Below, piece after piece: positions 6,259 through 13,715 of a DNA stretch of 15,003 nt; the stretch's first letter is position 1; each line of letters starts with the position of its first letter. The translations under genes were made by a program, and so were the position numbers. The notes under the pieces were generated by a model. That model was not told the origin of the DNA and ran no database searches. It saw only the letters and a program-made list of their open reading frames with translations. The stretch comes from Cyclobacteriaceae bacterium (GTDB lineage: Bacteria > Bacteroidota > Bacteroidia > Cytophagales > Cyclobacteriaceae), in assembly GCA_025358195.1 (NCBI GenBank), contig JANYKP010000220.1, positions 1 through 15,003 of the forward strand, read 5' to 3'.

Positions 6259-8094
6259 TTATTCCACCGTTACCGACTTCGCCAGATTTCTTGGCTGATC
6301 GACATTACAGCCTCGCATCACGGCTATGTGATAGGAAAGTAATTGGAGTGGCACAACGGAAACCATCGGCATCAACGCTTCGATAGTAGCAGGCACTTCG
6401 ATCACAAACTCGGCCATTTTTGGAATTTGAGTGTCGCCTTCTGTTACAACAGCGATTACTCTGCCCTTTCTGGCCTTCACTTCCTGGATGTTGGAAACAA
6501 CTTTTTCATACGAGCTGTCTTTGGTAGCGATAAACACCACCGGCATCTCATCATCGATCAACGCAATAGGACCATGCTTCATCTCAGCAGCCGGATAACC
6601 CTCTGCGTGGATGTATGAAATCTCTTTCAATTTGAGTGCGCCTTCAAGGGCCACAGGGAAATTGTAACCGCGTCCGAGATATAAAAAATTACGAACATCC
6701 TTGAACTCTTCGGCAATCACCTGGATCTGCGCATTGAGTTTAAGTACACGCTCCACTTTCGATGGAATGTTCTCCATCTCCACCAGCATCTCATGAAACT
6801 TCTGCTCAGTGATCGTTCCCTTTTGTTCGGCCACTATCAGGGCAATCATGTTCAGCACGGTGAGTTGTGCTGTGAAGGCCTTCGTACTGGCCACACCGAT
6901 TTCCGGTCCTGCGTGTGTATATGCCCCGGCGTGTGTAGCACGTGGAATGGATGAACCGACAACATTACACACACCAAAAATGATGGCACCTTTTGATTTT
7001 GCTAAATCAATAGCGGCCAGTGTGTCGGCAGTCTCACCGGATTGTGAAATTGCAATGACAACATCCCCTTCGCGAATCACTGGATTGCGGTAGCGAAATT
7101 CAGAAGCATATTCGACCTCCGTTGGAATACGGCAAAACTCTTCAAAGAAATACTCAGCTACCAAACCCGCGTGCCAGGAAGTGCCGCAGGCAATAATCAT
7201 AATGCGGTCTGCATTGACTAATCTTTTTATATACTCGCGCAGCCCCCCCAGGATCAGGCGATTGGATGCTGAGTCTAAGCGACCCCGCATACAATCCATA
7301 ATCGAGCGGGGTTGTTCAAAAATCTCTTTCAGCATGAAATGTTCAAAGCCGCTTTTTTCAATGGCCGCTAATTCCATATCCAGCGTTTGAATGTATGGCG
7401 TCAACGGAAGGTTGGCAACATTTTTAATAGTCAGCTTGCCATTGTCCACCACGGCAATTTCCTGGTCGTTGAGATAAACCACTTCATTGGTGTATTCAAT
7501 AATCGGTGTCGCATCCGAAGCCATGAAAAACTCGCCTTTGCCTACGCCCAACACCAATGGGCTTCCCTTTCGGGCTGCGATCAGCATATTTGGGTTTTCA
7601 AAAGACATTACTACAATAGCATAAGCGCCTACCACTTTCGTCAAAGCCAATCGAACGGCCTCATCCAGCGAACAGTCTTCTTTGTCTTTGATGTCTTCAA
7701 TGAAGTGAATAAATACTTCCGTATCCGTCTCACTCAAGAATTTGTGGCCTTTGCGGACTAACTCCTGCTTGAGCGATGCGTAGTTCTCAATAATCCCATT
7801 ATGGATGATGGCAAGTTTTTTTGTGGACGAGTAATGCGGGTGCGCGTTCTCATCATTCGGTTCACCATGAGTGGCCCACCGTGTATGACCCATGCCGATG
7901 TGACTTTTGAGATCGAGACCTTTCAGGTACTCTTCCAGTTCAGTGACTTTTCCCTTCTTCTTGTAGACATTCAGCGCTCCGTTTAACAAGGCGATTCCAG
8001 CGCTATCGTATCCCCGATATTCTAGCCGCTTGAGGCCCTTTATAATTACATCGCTGGCCTGACGATGTCCCACGTACGCAACAATTCCACACAT
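6259..8094 (-). CDS. glmS: Glutamine-fructose-6-phosphate aminotransferase (isomerizing)
   Basis: A 611-residue complete enzyme converting fructose-6-phosphate and glutamine to glucosamine-6-phosphate, the first step to UDP-GlcNAc for peptidoglycan and LPS. The N-terminus MCGIVAYVG exposes Cys2, the nucleophile of the class II glutamine amidotransferase domain, followed by LKRLEYRGYDSAGIAL and GHTRWATHGEP. Two SIS sugar-isomerase domains follow; the first contains IIACGTSWHAGLVAEY and AISQSGETADTLAA, the second YLGRGYNFPVALEGALKLKE and AEGYPAAEMKHGPIALI. The C-terminus DQPRNLAKSVTVE is the family signature end. The ATG is 2 bases after the DUF4270 stop, so it is the last gene of a tight three-gene unit. 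No glmS ribozyme is possible in the 2-base gap and none was seen. Confidence 0.98.
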   Translation of the reverse strand: MCGIVAYVGHRQASDVIIKGLKRLEYRGYDSAGIALLNGALNVYKKKGKVTELEEYLKGLDLKSHIGMGHTRWATHGEPNDENAHPHYSSTKKLAIIHNGIIENYASLKQELVRKGHKFLSETDTEVFIHFIEDIKDKEDCSLDEAVRLALTKVVGAYAIVVMSFENPNMLIAARKGSPLVLGVGKGEFFMASDATPIIEYTNEVVYLNDQEIAVVDNGKLTIKNVANLPLTPYIQTLDMELAAIEKSGFEHFMLKEIFEQPRSIMDCMRGRLDSASNRLILGGLREYIKRLVNADRIMIIACGTSWHAGLVAEYFFEEFCRIPTEVEYASEFRYRNPVIREGDVVIAISQSGETADTLAAIDLAKSKGAIIFGVCNVVGSSIPRATHAGAYTHAGPEIGVASTKAFTAQLTVLNMIALIVAEQKGTITEQKFHEMLVEMENIPSKVERVLKLNAQIQVIAEEFKDVRNFLYLGRGYNFPVALEGALKLKEISYIHAEGYPAAEMKHGPIALIDDEMPVVFIATKDSSYEKVVSNIQEVKARKGRVIAVVTEGDTQIPKMAEFVIEVPATIEALMPMVSVVPLQLLSYHIAVMRGCNVDQPRNLAKSVTVE

Positions 8095-8096
8095 TG

Positions 8097-9638
8097 CTAC
8101 CGGATTTTACTGACAGGCTTTGAATAATATAAACGAAGCGAGATGTTGCGGTCGAGCACTAAGCCGTTGACCGATTTTTGAAATTCTGATTCAACCGCCA
8201 TCAGCGCAAGAGTCTTTATCCTTCTTTTATCATGTTTATGTCGAAAAATCTGTTGACAGAACTCTGTGATAAAGATTTTACCAACTTCGTGTGTATCCGT
8301 TGCCACCGCGAAAGCAGGTCCCTGATCAGCACGTACTTCAATGGAAGCACCAGTAGTGGATGTTCCAATAAACCAGGCGGTTGGGATTTTTGCAAAATAA
8401 GGAGAAAGTGTTGATGTGATTACGTCATTAACAAGACTGTCCATGTACGGCGACCTGAAATGATTAGTTGAATCCAATATCCGTAACTGCACATGTGCAG
8501 GGGACTTCTGCTTGGAAGTATTCGTTACGACCAGCTCGGCAGAATTGAACACAACATTTTCAAGTGTATCGACATAGTTATAGAAAGAGGTAAGATCAAT
8601 TTTTGTTAGCAACGCTGTCCCACTTTGAACATAAAAGTGATCATCCGGCGGAACAAAATCCTTGAAACCCTGGATTCCACTCAGTGCTGTTGAGTTCCGG
8701 TCAGTGGTAATGGTAGTAAAACTTACAGCGGGATACGTTTTGCCATAGGTAAAATTATTGGCGAAAAAGAAAAGAAAATCTGCCCTGGATCGGGTCGTTC
8801 CGTCGGTATAGTAGAGAGAAAGTTTTGTATCCTTTCCTTTTGGAAAGGGGGAGGTGAATGTAGGATCAATGCCAATAATCTTATCACCCTGGGCCATCAC
8901 GAAAGCCAGCCCCTTGTATTTACCCATAAATGCGTCAGGATCACTGATGAGGGTTTGGGGGTCGGACATTAAGTCCGCGAGGAGATTGGGGCCCAGTGCA
9001 CCCTGAAGTTTGATGCGGACATTTGTTGTGACGTTATTGGAGGTGTCCCGGTCCGAATTCAGGGGCAAGGCTTTATCAAAAGCCGCCGGGTCTACGCTAA
9101 ACTTTGCTTCACCCAAAGGCGTACTGGAGATTGACACACTGGAACTGCTGTAGTAGCCGATGGTACTCTTGATTGTGTCCAACACTTCAAATATTTGAAT
9201 CCGTTGTTGGGTTGAGTCACTGTTGCCGTAATAGTAGTCATCTAATTTTAGCTGAAGCACCAGTGAATCAAAAGTAGCCGTTGAAGGCACGATTCCAACT
9301 GCGATCGGCGGGGCGATATTGGCATAGCCCCTCGCCTCTATGTTTCCGAATTGCAGATCATTGTAGCGGCCCACCAGGATTCGCTTAATAGGATCTTGCG
9401 CGGAGTTTCGTGTAAGCACGCCATCAAACCGAAGAACGCTTGGATTGACGGGTAACTCAACAAAGCGTGTATTCAATCGGGAATTCTTTGGAAACCCCAC
9501 GAAGGCGGCATCGTCTTTGCAAGAAAGAAAAAGAAGCAAAAGAAAACACAGCAGCAGGCCGGCAGTCCTAACCTGCCAATTCTGTATAAAGGTTATAAAA
9601 CGATTCGGTGTAGTTATCGTCCTTCTCGATGGTTTCAA
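8097..9638 (-). CDS. DUF4270 family lipoprotein
   Basis: A protein of about 513 residues, beta-rich and low in cysteine. A lipoprotein signal lies near the N-terminus: hydrophobic core LLLCFLLLLFLSC with lipidated Cys40, followed by Lys-Asp-Asp, which resembles the surface-export signal (K followed by two acidic residues after Cys) known from Capnocytophaga and Bacteroides. The body (DGVLTRNSAQDPIKRILVG, YNDLQFGNIEARGYANI, later SAELVVTN and NISLRLYYSK) fits the Bacteroidota DUF4270 family, of unknown function. No ATG is available before the signal: the best start is a TTG at 9636-9638, which overlaps the upstream gene by 71 bases and gives an unusually long n-region (KPSRRTITTPNRF). It sits between the glycogen-synthase-like gene and glmS, which starts 2 bases after it. 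Confidence 0.85.
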   Translation of the reverse strand: MKPSRRTITTPNRFITFIQNWQVRTAGLLLCFLLLLFLSCKDDAAFVGFPKNSRLNTRFVELPVNPSVLRFDGVLTRNSAQDPIKRILVGRYNDLQFGNIEARGYANIAPPIAVGIVPSTATFDSLVLQLKLDDYYYGNSDSTQQRIQIFEVLDTIKSTIGYYSSSSVSISSTPLGEAKFSVDPAAFDKALPLNSDRDTSNNVTTNVRIKLQGALGPNLLADLMSDPQTLISDPDAFMGKYKGLAFVMAQGDKIIGIDPTFTSPFPKGKDTKLSLYYTDGTTRSRADFLFFFANNFTYGKTYPAVSFTTITTDRNSTALSGIQGFKDFVPPDDHFYVQSGTALLTKIDLTSFYNYVDTLENVVFNSAELVVTNTSKQKSPAHVQLRILDSTNHFRSPYMDSLVNDVITSTLSPYFAKIPTAWFIGTSTTGASIEVRADQGPAFAVATDTHEVGKIFITEFCQQIFRHKHDKRRIKTLALMAVESEFQKSVNGLVLDRNISLRLYYSKPVSKIR

Positions 9639-10371
9639 CTTTCTTCTCTTTAATCTTTTTAACTAATCCTTCCAGTTTTTTATTGTCCCCAGCTACGGAA
9701 ACAACATCGGCAAATTGGGCCCCCAATTTAATAAACCCTTCGTAATCCCCCGTCTTTAGGTGGCCCAGCATATTGTCTTCAATATCCAACATCTTCACTT
9801 TGCCCATCAGGTCACCTTTGAATTTGTGACTGAAACTGTTGTTGTAGATTGTAAAAACGGTCTTCGTGTTCTTGAATAGAGGATCGTTCTTATAGGTGGT
9901 CTTCAAATACAAAGGAATGAAGCTCGTGATCCAATCATTGCAATGAACGATGTCGGGTGTCCAGCCTAGCTTGCGGACGGTCTCAATCACACCTTTACAA
10001 AAGAAAATCGCGCGTTCATCGTTGTCTTCGTAGAATTTATTTTCCTTGTCATGGAAGACGGACTTACGATGGAAGTAGTCTTCGTTATCGATAAAATAGA
10101 CTTGTAATTTTGCATTGGGAATTGAAGCCACCTTAATGATCAGTGGTTTTTCCTCGTCGCCAACAGAAATATTTATTCCGGACAGGCGAACAACTTCGTG
10201 CAGCCTGTTTTTACGCTCATTAATCAATCCAAATCGTGGCACCAGGATACGGATCTCCATGCCTTTTTCCTGCATAGCCTGTGGAAGCTTGCGCACAAAT
10301 TCAGCTACCTCACAGGTCTGTAGAAAAGGGTTGATCTCACTGGCTACATAGAGAATGCGTAGTTTAGACAT
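9568..10371 (-). CDS. Glycogen/starch synthase-like protein, N-terminal GT5 half only
   Basis: A 267-residue protein related to the N-terminal catalytic (GT5) half of bacterial glycogen synthase: LRILYVASEINPF at 4-16, MEIRILVPRFG at 38-48, PDIVHCNDW at 139-147, KTVFTIYN at 170-177, FADVVSVAG near 231-239. The C-terminal Rossmann half of the GT-B fold is absent; the tail is lysine/glutamate-rich (KKLEGLVKKIKEKKVE). Key residues differ from GlgA: KTGGLADV is replaced by LQTCEVAEF, losing the ADP-glucose-binding Lys-Gly-Gly, and the His of TIHN is Tyr176. It is therefore unlikely to make glycogen and may be a sugar-binding or regulatory pseudoenzyme. The frame extends to a TTG at 10404, but ATG at 10369-10371 starts the family sequence. 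It is the first gene of the unit with DUF4270 and glmS, divergent from panC. Confidence 0.85.
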   Translation of the reverse strand: MSKLRILYVASEINPFLQTCEVAEFVRKLPQAMQEKGMEIRILVPRFGLINERKNRLHEVVRLSGINISVGDEEKPLIIKVASIPNAKLQVYFIDNEDYFHRKSVFHDKENKFYEDNDERAIFFCKGVIETVRKLGWTPDIVHCNDWITSFIPLYLKTTYKNDPLFKNTKTVFTIYNNSFSHKFKGDLMGKVKMLDIEDNMLGHLKTGDYEGFIKLGAQFADVVSVAGDNKKLEGLVKKIKEKKVETIEKDDNYTESFYNLYTELAG

Positions 10372-10401
10372 AATAGTAGTTTTTATTAGGAAACAAGGAC
10401 A

Positions 10402-10432
10402 CAAAGGTACGGTAAATTCACCCCCTAATCAA
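10402..10432 (-). promoter_or_regulatory. Promoter for the glycogen-synthase-like/DUF4270/glmS unit
   Basis: On the minus strand TTG (10430-10432) is followed after exactly 20 bases by TACCTTTG (10402-10409). This fits the Bacteroidota sigma-factor consensus of a -33 TTTG/TTG and a -7 TAnnTTTG. Transcription would start near 10395, giving a leader of about 24 bases to the ATG at 10371. It also argues that the TTG at 10404, inside the -7 element, is not the start codon. Confidence 0.6.
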
Positions 10433-10453
10433 CTGTGAATCAATTATAAAGCC

Positions 10454-10461
10454 TATATTTG
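10454..10461 (+). promoter_or_regulatory. Putative -7 element of the panC promoter
   Basis: TATATTTG exactly matches TAnnTTTG, 22 bases before the panC ATG at 10484. The -33 region is weak (only CTGTG near 10433-10437). With the minus-strand promoter at 10402-10432 it makes a compact divergent promoter region of about 60 bases. Confidence 0.5.
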
Positions 10462-10483
10462 CGGCCTTTCATAAAGGGCTGGA

Positions 10484-11338
10484 ATGCATATTTTCAGGGA
10501 AATAGGGCCGATGAAGGCCTATTTGAAACGAGAACGTTCCAATCTCTCTACTGTCGGATTAGTACCCACCATGGGTGCCCTGCATGCGGGCCATATGAGT
10601 CTGCTTCATGCTTCCAAAAAGGAAAATGCGATCACCGTTTGCTCGATCTATGTGAACCCCACGCAGTTTAACAATCTGGCTGATCTTGAGAAGTATCCGC
10701 GAACCCTGGACAAAGACATTCAGATGCTCGTGGCGACTGAATGTGATGCGGTTTTCTGTCCGGATAATTCAATGATGTATCCAGCGGTCAGTCAGCTAAA
10801 ATTTGATTTTGGAGCCCTCGATAAAATATTGGAAGGTGAATTCCGTCCCGGACACTACAGCGGAGTTGCGCTGGTTGTGTCTAAATTATTTAATCTGGTC
10901 CAACCCAATCGTGCCTATTTTGGTCAAAAGGATTTTCAACAGTTCAGGGTTATTTCCAGGCTGGTGGAGGAATTGAAATTTGATCTGTCACTGGTCTGCG
11001 CACCCATCGTGAGGGAAGTCGACGGGTTGGCAATGTCTTCCCGCAATATGCGATTGAATGCAGCGGAAAGGAAGCGCGCTGTAATTCTGTACCAGAGTCT
11101 GAAGCAAACACGCGACAGACTTCTTCAGGGAGAATCCTTTTCCCAGCTAAGAAAAACCGTTGCGACTCAGTGCAATCTAAATAACGTGAAACTGGAGTAC
11201 CTCGCGCTGGCCGATCGTGAAAACTTAACGCAATTGGACAACATAACCGATCCCAGTCGTGCGATCCTCCTGATCGCCGCGCAGGTGGGCGATGTACGGC
11301 TGATTGATAATCTTTTTTTAACTGAAAACAGTAATTAG
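10484..11338 (+). CDS. panC: Pantothenate synthetase (pantoate-beta-alanine ligase)
   Basis: A 284-residue cytosolic enzyme that joins pantoate and beta-alanine with ATP in the pathway to pantothenate and CoA. The nucleotidyltransferase signature VPTMGALHAGHMSLL is at about 27-41, with HxGH at 34-37. Later come YVNPTQFNNLADLEKYPRT, GEFRPGHYSGVALVVSKLFN, YFGQKDFQQ and AMSSRNMRL, the ordered PanC pantoate- and ATP-binding motifs. Length is the family's usual 280-285. The ATG at 10484 follows a TATATTTG element by 22 bases. It is divergent from the glycogen-synthase-like gene. The usual neighbour panD is not between it and the next gene; only a 79-base gap follows. Confidence 0.97.
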   Translation: MHIFREIGPMKAYLKRERSNLSTVGLVPTMGALHAGHMSLLHASKKENAITVCSIYVNPTQFNNLADLEKYPRTLDKDIQMLVATECDAVFCPDNSMMYPAVSQLKFDFGALDKILEGEFRPGHYSGVALVVSKLFNLVQPNRAYFGQKDFQQFRVISRLVEELKFDLSLVCAPIVREVDGLAMSSRNMRLNAAERKRAVILYQSLKQTRDRLLQGESFSQLRKTVATQCNLNNVKLEYLALADRENLTQLDNITDPSRAILLIAAQVGDVRLIDNLFLTENSN

Positions 11339-11417
11339 ACGTACGGACATAAAACAATAACCTCATGGAACAACGAATAGTTATTCCTGTTTAACTTCCA
11401 CTATAAAGCCAGAGCCA

Positions 11418-12422
11418 TTGCTAAAAACCCTTCGCACCGTACTTCAATATTTACTGATGATTGCCTTAACAGTAGTCTTGCTATGGCTTTCGTTGCGCGG
11501 ATTAACGGTTGATGAGGGGGAAAACAAAATGGATATTATCTGGGATGCCTGGCAGAAGTCGGACAAAGCCTGGTTACTACTGATGGCGCTGGTGGCCTTC
11601 ATCAGTCATATTATCCGGGCAGAGCGTTGGAGGATGTTGCTGGTGCCAACCGGGAATCGGGTGAAACTAAGCAACAGCTTTTTCTCACTGATGATCGGCT
11701 ACCTCGTGAACCTTGCCGTACCGCGCGGAGGAGAAGTTTCACGCTGTTATAATTTGTATAAACTGGAGGGTACACCGGTGGAAGTTTCCTTCGGTACTGT
11801 CGTGGTCGAAAGGATTGCTGACGTACTATGTCTTTTGATAGTAATTCTGATTGCTTTTATTGCTGAGTGGGACAAGTTGATGGAGTTTCTTGGGACGCTT
11901 GGAATTGGATCAGGCGACACAACGTTTCGCGTTCCGGTGTGGGCCATCATCACATTGATTGGCATCGTCGGTGTGGTAGTGGTGCTTTACCTTTTTCGCA
12001 AAAACGAAAAGCTTTTAAAAATCATTAGCGGATTTAAAGAAGGTTTATTGTCGGTTTTTAGATTGGAAAATAAAGGACGCTTTGTTTTTTATTCCTTGTT
12101 CATCTGGTTTTTATACTTCCTGATGAGTTACTGTGTAATCAAGGCGTTTGATACCACGAGTCATCTTGGCTTCAGCGCGGTGTTGGCCGTATTCGCATTG
12201 GGAGCAATTGCTATGGCGGCACCCTTGCCGGGAGGAACCGGTTCCTATCATACGATTGTGCCATTAGGTATGGTCATGTTGTACAATCTTCCGAAGGCGG
12301 ATGCCATCGCCTTTGTGTTCATCTTTCATGGATGGCAAACACTAACCATGATCGCGGGCGGTGTTGTATCTTTGATCATCAGTTACTGGCTCATCCGATG
12401 GAAAAAGCAGCCCACAAAATAA
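11418..12422 (+). CDS. UPF0104/lysylphosphatidylglycerol synthase TM-region family membrane protein
   Basis: A 334-residue polytopic membrane protein with about eight hydrophobic segments, of the family defined by the flippase-like TM domain of LPG synthase (UPF0104). Signature regions: HIIRAERWRMLL at 64-75, NLAVPRGGEVSRCYNLYK at 98-115, GTVVVERIADVLCLL at 126-140 and AAPLPGGTGSYHT near 267-280. Relatives without the synthase domain are presumed lipid transporters/flippases; substrate unknown. The frame has no ATG upstream; the TTG at 11418 gives a basic start (LLKTLRT) then the first helix. An ATG at about 11457 would cut that helix. The 3' end overlaps the rfaE2 start by 25 bases, so the two are coupled. 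Confidence 0.85.
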   Translation: MLKTLRTVLQYLLMIALTVVLLWLSLRGLTVDEGENKMDIIWDAWQKSDKAWLLLMALVAFISHIIRAERWRMLLVPTGNRVKLSNSFFSLMIGYLVNLAVPRGGEVSRCYNLYKLEGTPVEVSFGTVVVERIADVLCLLIVILIAFIAEWDKLMEFLGTLGIGSGDTTFRVPVWAIITLIGIVGVVVVLYLFRKNEKLLKIISGFKEGLLSVFRLENKGRFVFYSLFIWFLYFLMSYCVIKAFDTTSHLGFSAVLAVFALGAIAMAAPLPGGTGSYHTIVPLGMVMLYNLPKADAIAFVFIFHGWQTLTMIAGGVVSLIISYWLIRWKKQPTK

Positions 12423-12880
12423 AAGATCTTGCCGCAGCAAAAGCCCTCGTGCTCCAATGGAAGCAGACGGGAAAGAAGGTTGTGTTCACCAACGGCTGTT
12501 TCGACATTCTCCACCTCGGTCATGTTGACTATTTGGAGAAAGCCAGGGAACTGGGAGACAAGCTGGTTTTAGGGCTCAATACGGATGATTCTGTGAGCCG
12601 TTTTAAAGGCCCTGAAAGACCCATTCAGAACCAAAATTCGAGGGCTCACGTTTTAGCTTCGCTACAGTTCATTGATTTAGTAGTCTTTTTCAACGAGGAC
12701 ACACCGTTGAATTTGATTTCCGAACTCGTACCCAATGTGCTTGTTAAAGGGAGTGACTATTTGGCAGAAAATATCGTTGGCGCAGATGTTGTGAAAAGGG
12801 CTGGAGGAGTAGTGAAAACCATCGACTTTGTCCCGGGTTATTCTACTACACGAATTTTGGAAAAAATAAAAAAAACTTAA
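12398..12880 (+). CDS. rfaE2: D-glycero-beta-D-manno-heptose 1-phosphate adenylyltransferase
   Basis: A 160-residue stand-alone cytidylyltransferase-like enzyme, equal to the C-terminal domain of HldE/RfaE. It adenylylates heptose-1-phosphate to ADP-heptose for the LPS inner core. VVFTNGCFDILHLGHVDYLE at 28-47 holds the HxGH nucleotide-binding motif (39-42); LGLNTDDSVSRFKGPERPI, LVPNVLVKGSDYLAEN and FVPGYSTTRIL follow in family order. The frame continues upstream to 12332, but the ATG at 12398 gives the normal family N-terminus. It overlaps the flippase-like gene by 25 bases and is followed after 12 bases by the zinc peptidase. The kinase domain (RfaE1) is not fused here and must be elsewhere. 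Confidence 0.95.
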   Translation: MEKAAHKIKDLAAAKALVLQWKQTGKKVVFTNGCFDILHLGHVDYLEKARELGDKLVLGLNTDDSVSRFKGPERPIQNQNSRAHVLASLQFIDLVVFFNEDTPLNLISELVPNVLVKGSDYLAENIVGADVVKRAGGVVKTIDFVPGYSTTRILEKIKKT

Positions 12881-12892
12881 TTCTTATAAACT

Positions 12893-13594
12893 ATGGGTGG
12901 CGCATTATTTATTGGTCTTTTTTTCATGCTCATCGGCTGGATGATCAGTTCGCGATTGAAGAGTAAATTCAAAAAGTATTCGCAAACACATCTGACACGA
13001 GATCTGACGGGTGCAGAAGTGGCGAAGCTGATGTTGGCGGACAACGGAATTCATGACGTTCAGGTAATAAGTGTGGAGGGTCAATTGACCGATCACTATA
13101 ATCCCGCTAACAAAACGGTGAACTTGAGTCAGGAAGTATTTAATGGACGCAACGCTGCCGCAACAGCCATTGCTTCTCATGAATGCGGTCACGCGGTGCA
13201 ACATGCCACCGCATACACCATGTTGCAGTTTCGGTCGGCGATGGTGCCGATACAAAGTATCAGCGCCTCGGTCTTGAACTTCCTCATGATGGCGCTGATT
13301 TTTGGAGGAGCGTTTGCCGGAAGTATTCTTCCCTGGAGTACCGCTTTGCTGGTGATGATTGTTTGTTATGCCGTGTTTGCCCTGTTCTCAATTGTTACAT
13401 TGCCTGTGGAATTTGACGCAAGCCGCAGGGCGTTGGCCTGGGTGAAGTCACGCAACATTGTGACCACACAGGAGTATGACATGGCACAGGACGCGTTGAA
13501 GTGGGCTGCCATGACGTATGTAGTGGCTGCCATTGGCGCCATCACAACCCTGGTGTACTACGTGATGCTCTACCTGGGCGGAAGTCGTGATTAA
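12893..13594 (+). CDS. Membrane zinc metallopeptidase, YugP type
   Basis: A 233-residue membrane protein of the Zn_peptidase_2 (YugP-like) family. An N-terminal helix (residues 2-19) is followed by a soluble region LTGAEVAKLMLADNGIHDV and TDHYNPANKTVNLS, then the zinc-binding HECGH at 96-100 within AIASHECGHAVQHATAY. Further hydrophobic segments follow (SVLNFLMMALIFGGAFAG, ALLVMIVCYAVFALFSIV), then LPVEFDASRRAL, whose Glu is the likely third zinc ligand, and a last C-terminal helix. Length and motif order match complete members. The physiological substrate is unknown. It begins 12 bases after rfaE2 and is the last gene of the panC-led plus-strand run; a 121-base gap with a palindrome follows. 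Confidence 0.92.
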   Translation: MGGALFIGLFFMLIGWMISSRLKSKFKKYSQTHLTRDLTGAEVAKLMLADNGIHDVQVISVEGQLTDHYNPANKTVNLSQEVFNGRNAAATAIASHECGHAVQHATAYTMLQFRSAMVPIQSISASVLNFLMMALIFGGAFAGSILPWSTALLVMIVCYAVFALFSIVTLPVEFDASRRALAWVKSRNIVTTQEYDMAQDALKWAAMTYVVAAIGAITTLVYYVMLYLGGSRD

Positions 13595-13611
13595 ATGATA
13601 ACATTCTTTTG

Positions 13612-13641
13612 AATTGCCACGGCCTTAAGGCCGTGGCAATT
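13612..13641. repeat. Perfect 30-bp palindrome, REP-like, same family as 584-613
   Basis: AATTGCCACGGCCTT (13612-13626) is directly followed by its exact reverse complement (13627-13641) with no spacer. The outer 11 bases of each arm are identical to those at 584-594 and 603-613; only the centre differs (CCTTAAGG here, GTTTAAAT there). It lies 17 bases after the zinc peptidase stop. It could act as a terminator-like hairpin (a short T-rich stretch follows), but recurrence of the same arms marks it as a dispersed repeat. Confidence 0.8.
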
Positions 13642-13715
13642 TGTTTGAGTAATCGTGAAAAGAAAAGATGAACTTTTTAATGAATCTTTGTTAATTCGCT
13701 CATTACTCCGACATC

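Noticed and set aside
10372..10404. Extension of the glycogen-synthase-like gene to a TTG at 10404
   Set aside because: The TTG falls inside the -7 promoter element, and the family sequence starts at the ATG at 10371.
10950..11366. Minus-strand open frame of about 138 codons
   Set aside because: It is antisense to the well-supported panC and has no family features.
12332..12397. Extension of rfaE2 upstream of 12398
   Set aside because: The extra residues lie fully inside the flippase-like gene and do not resemble the RfaE2 N-terminus.
13642..13715. Promoter for the acyl-CoA dehydrogenase
   Set aside because: AATCTTTG at 13683-13690 is one base off TAnnTTTG and has no -33 element at proper spacing.
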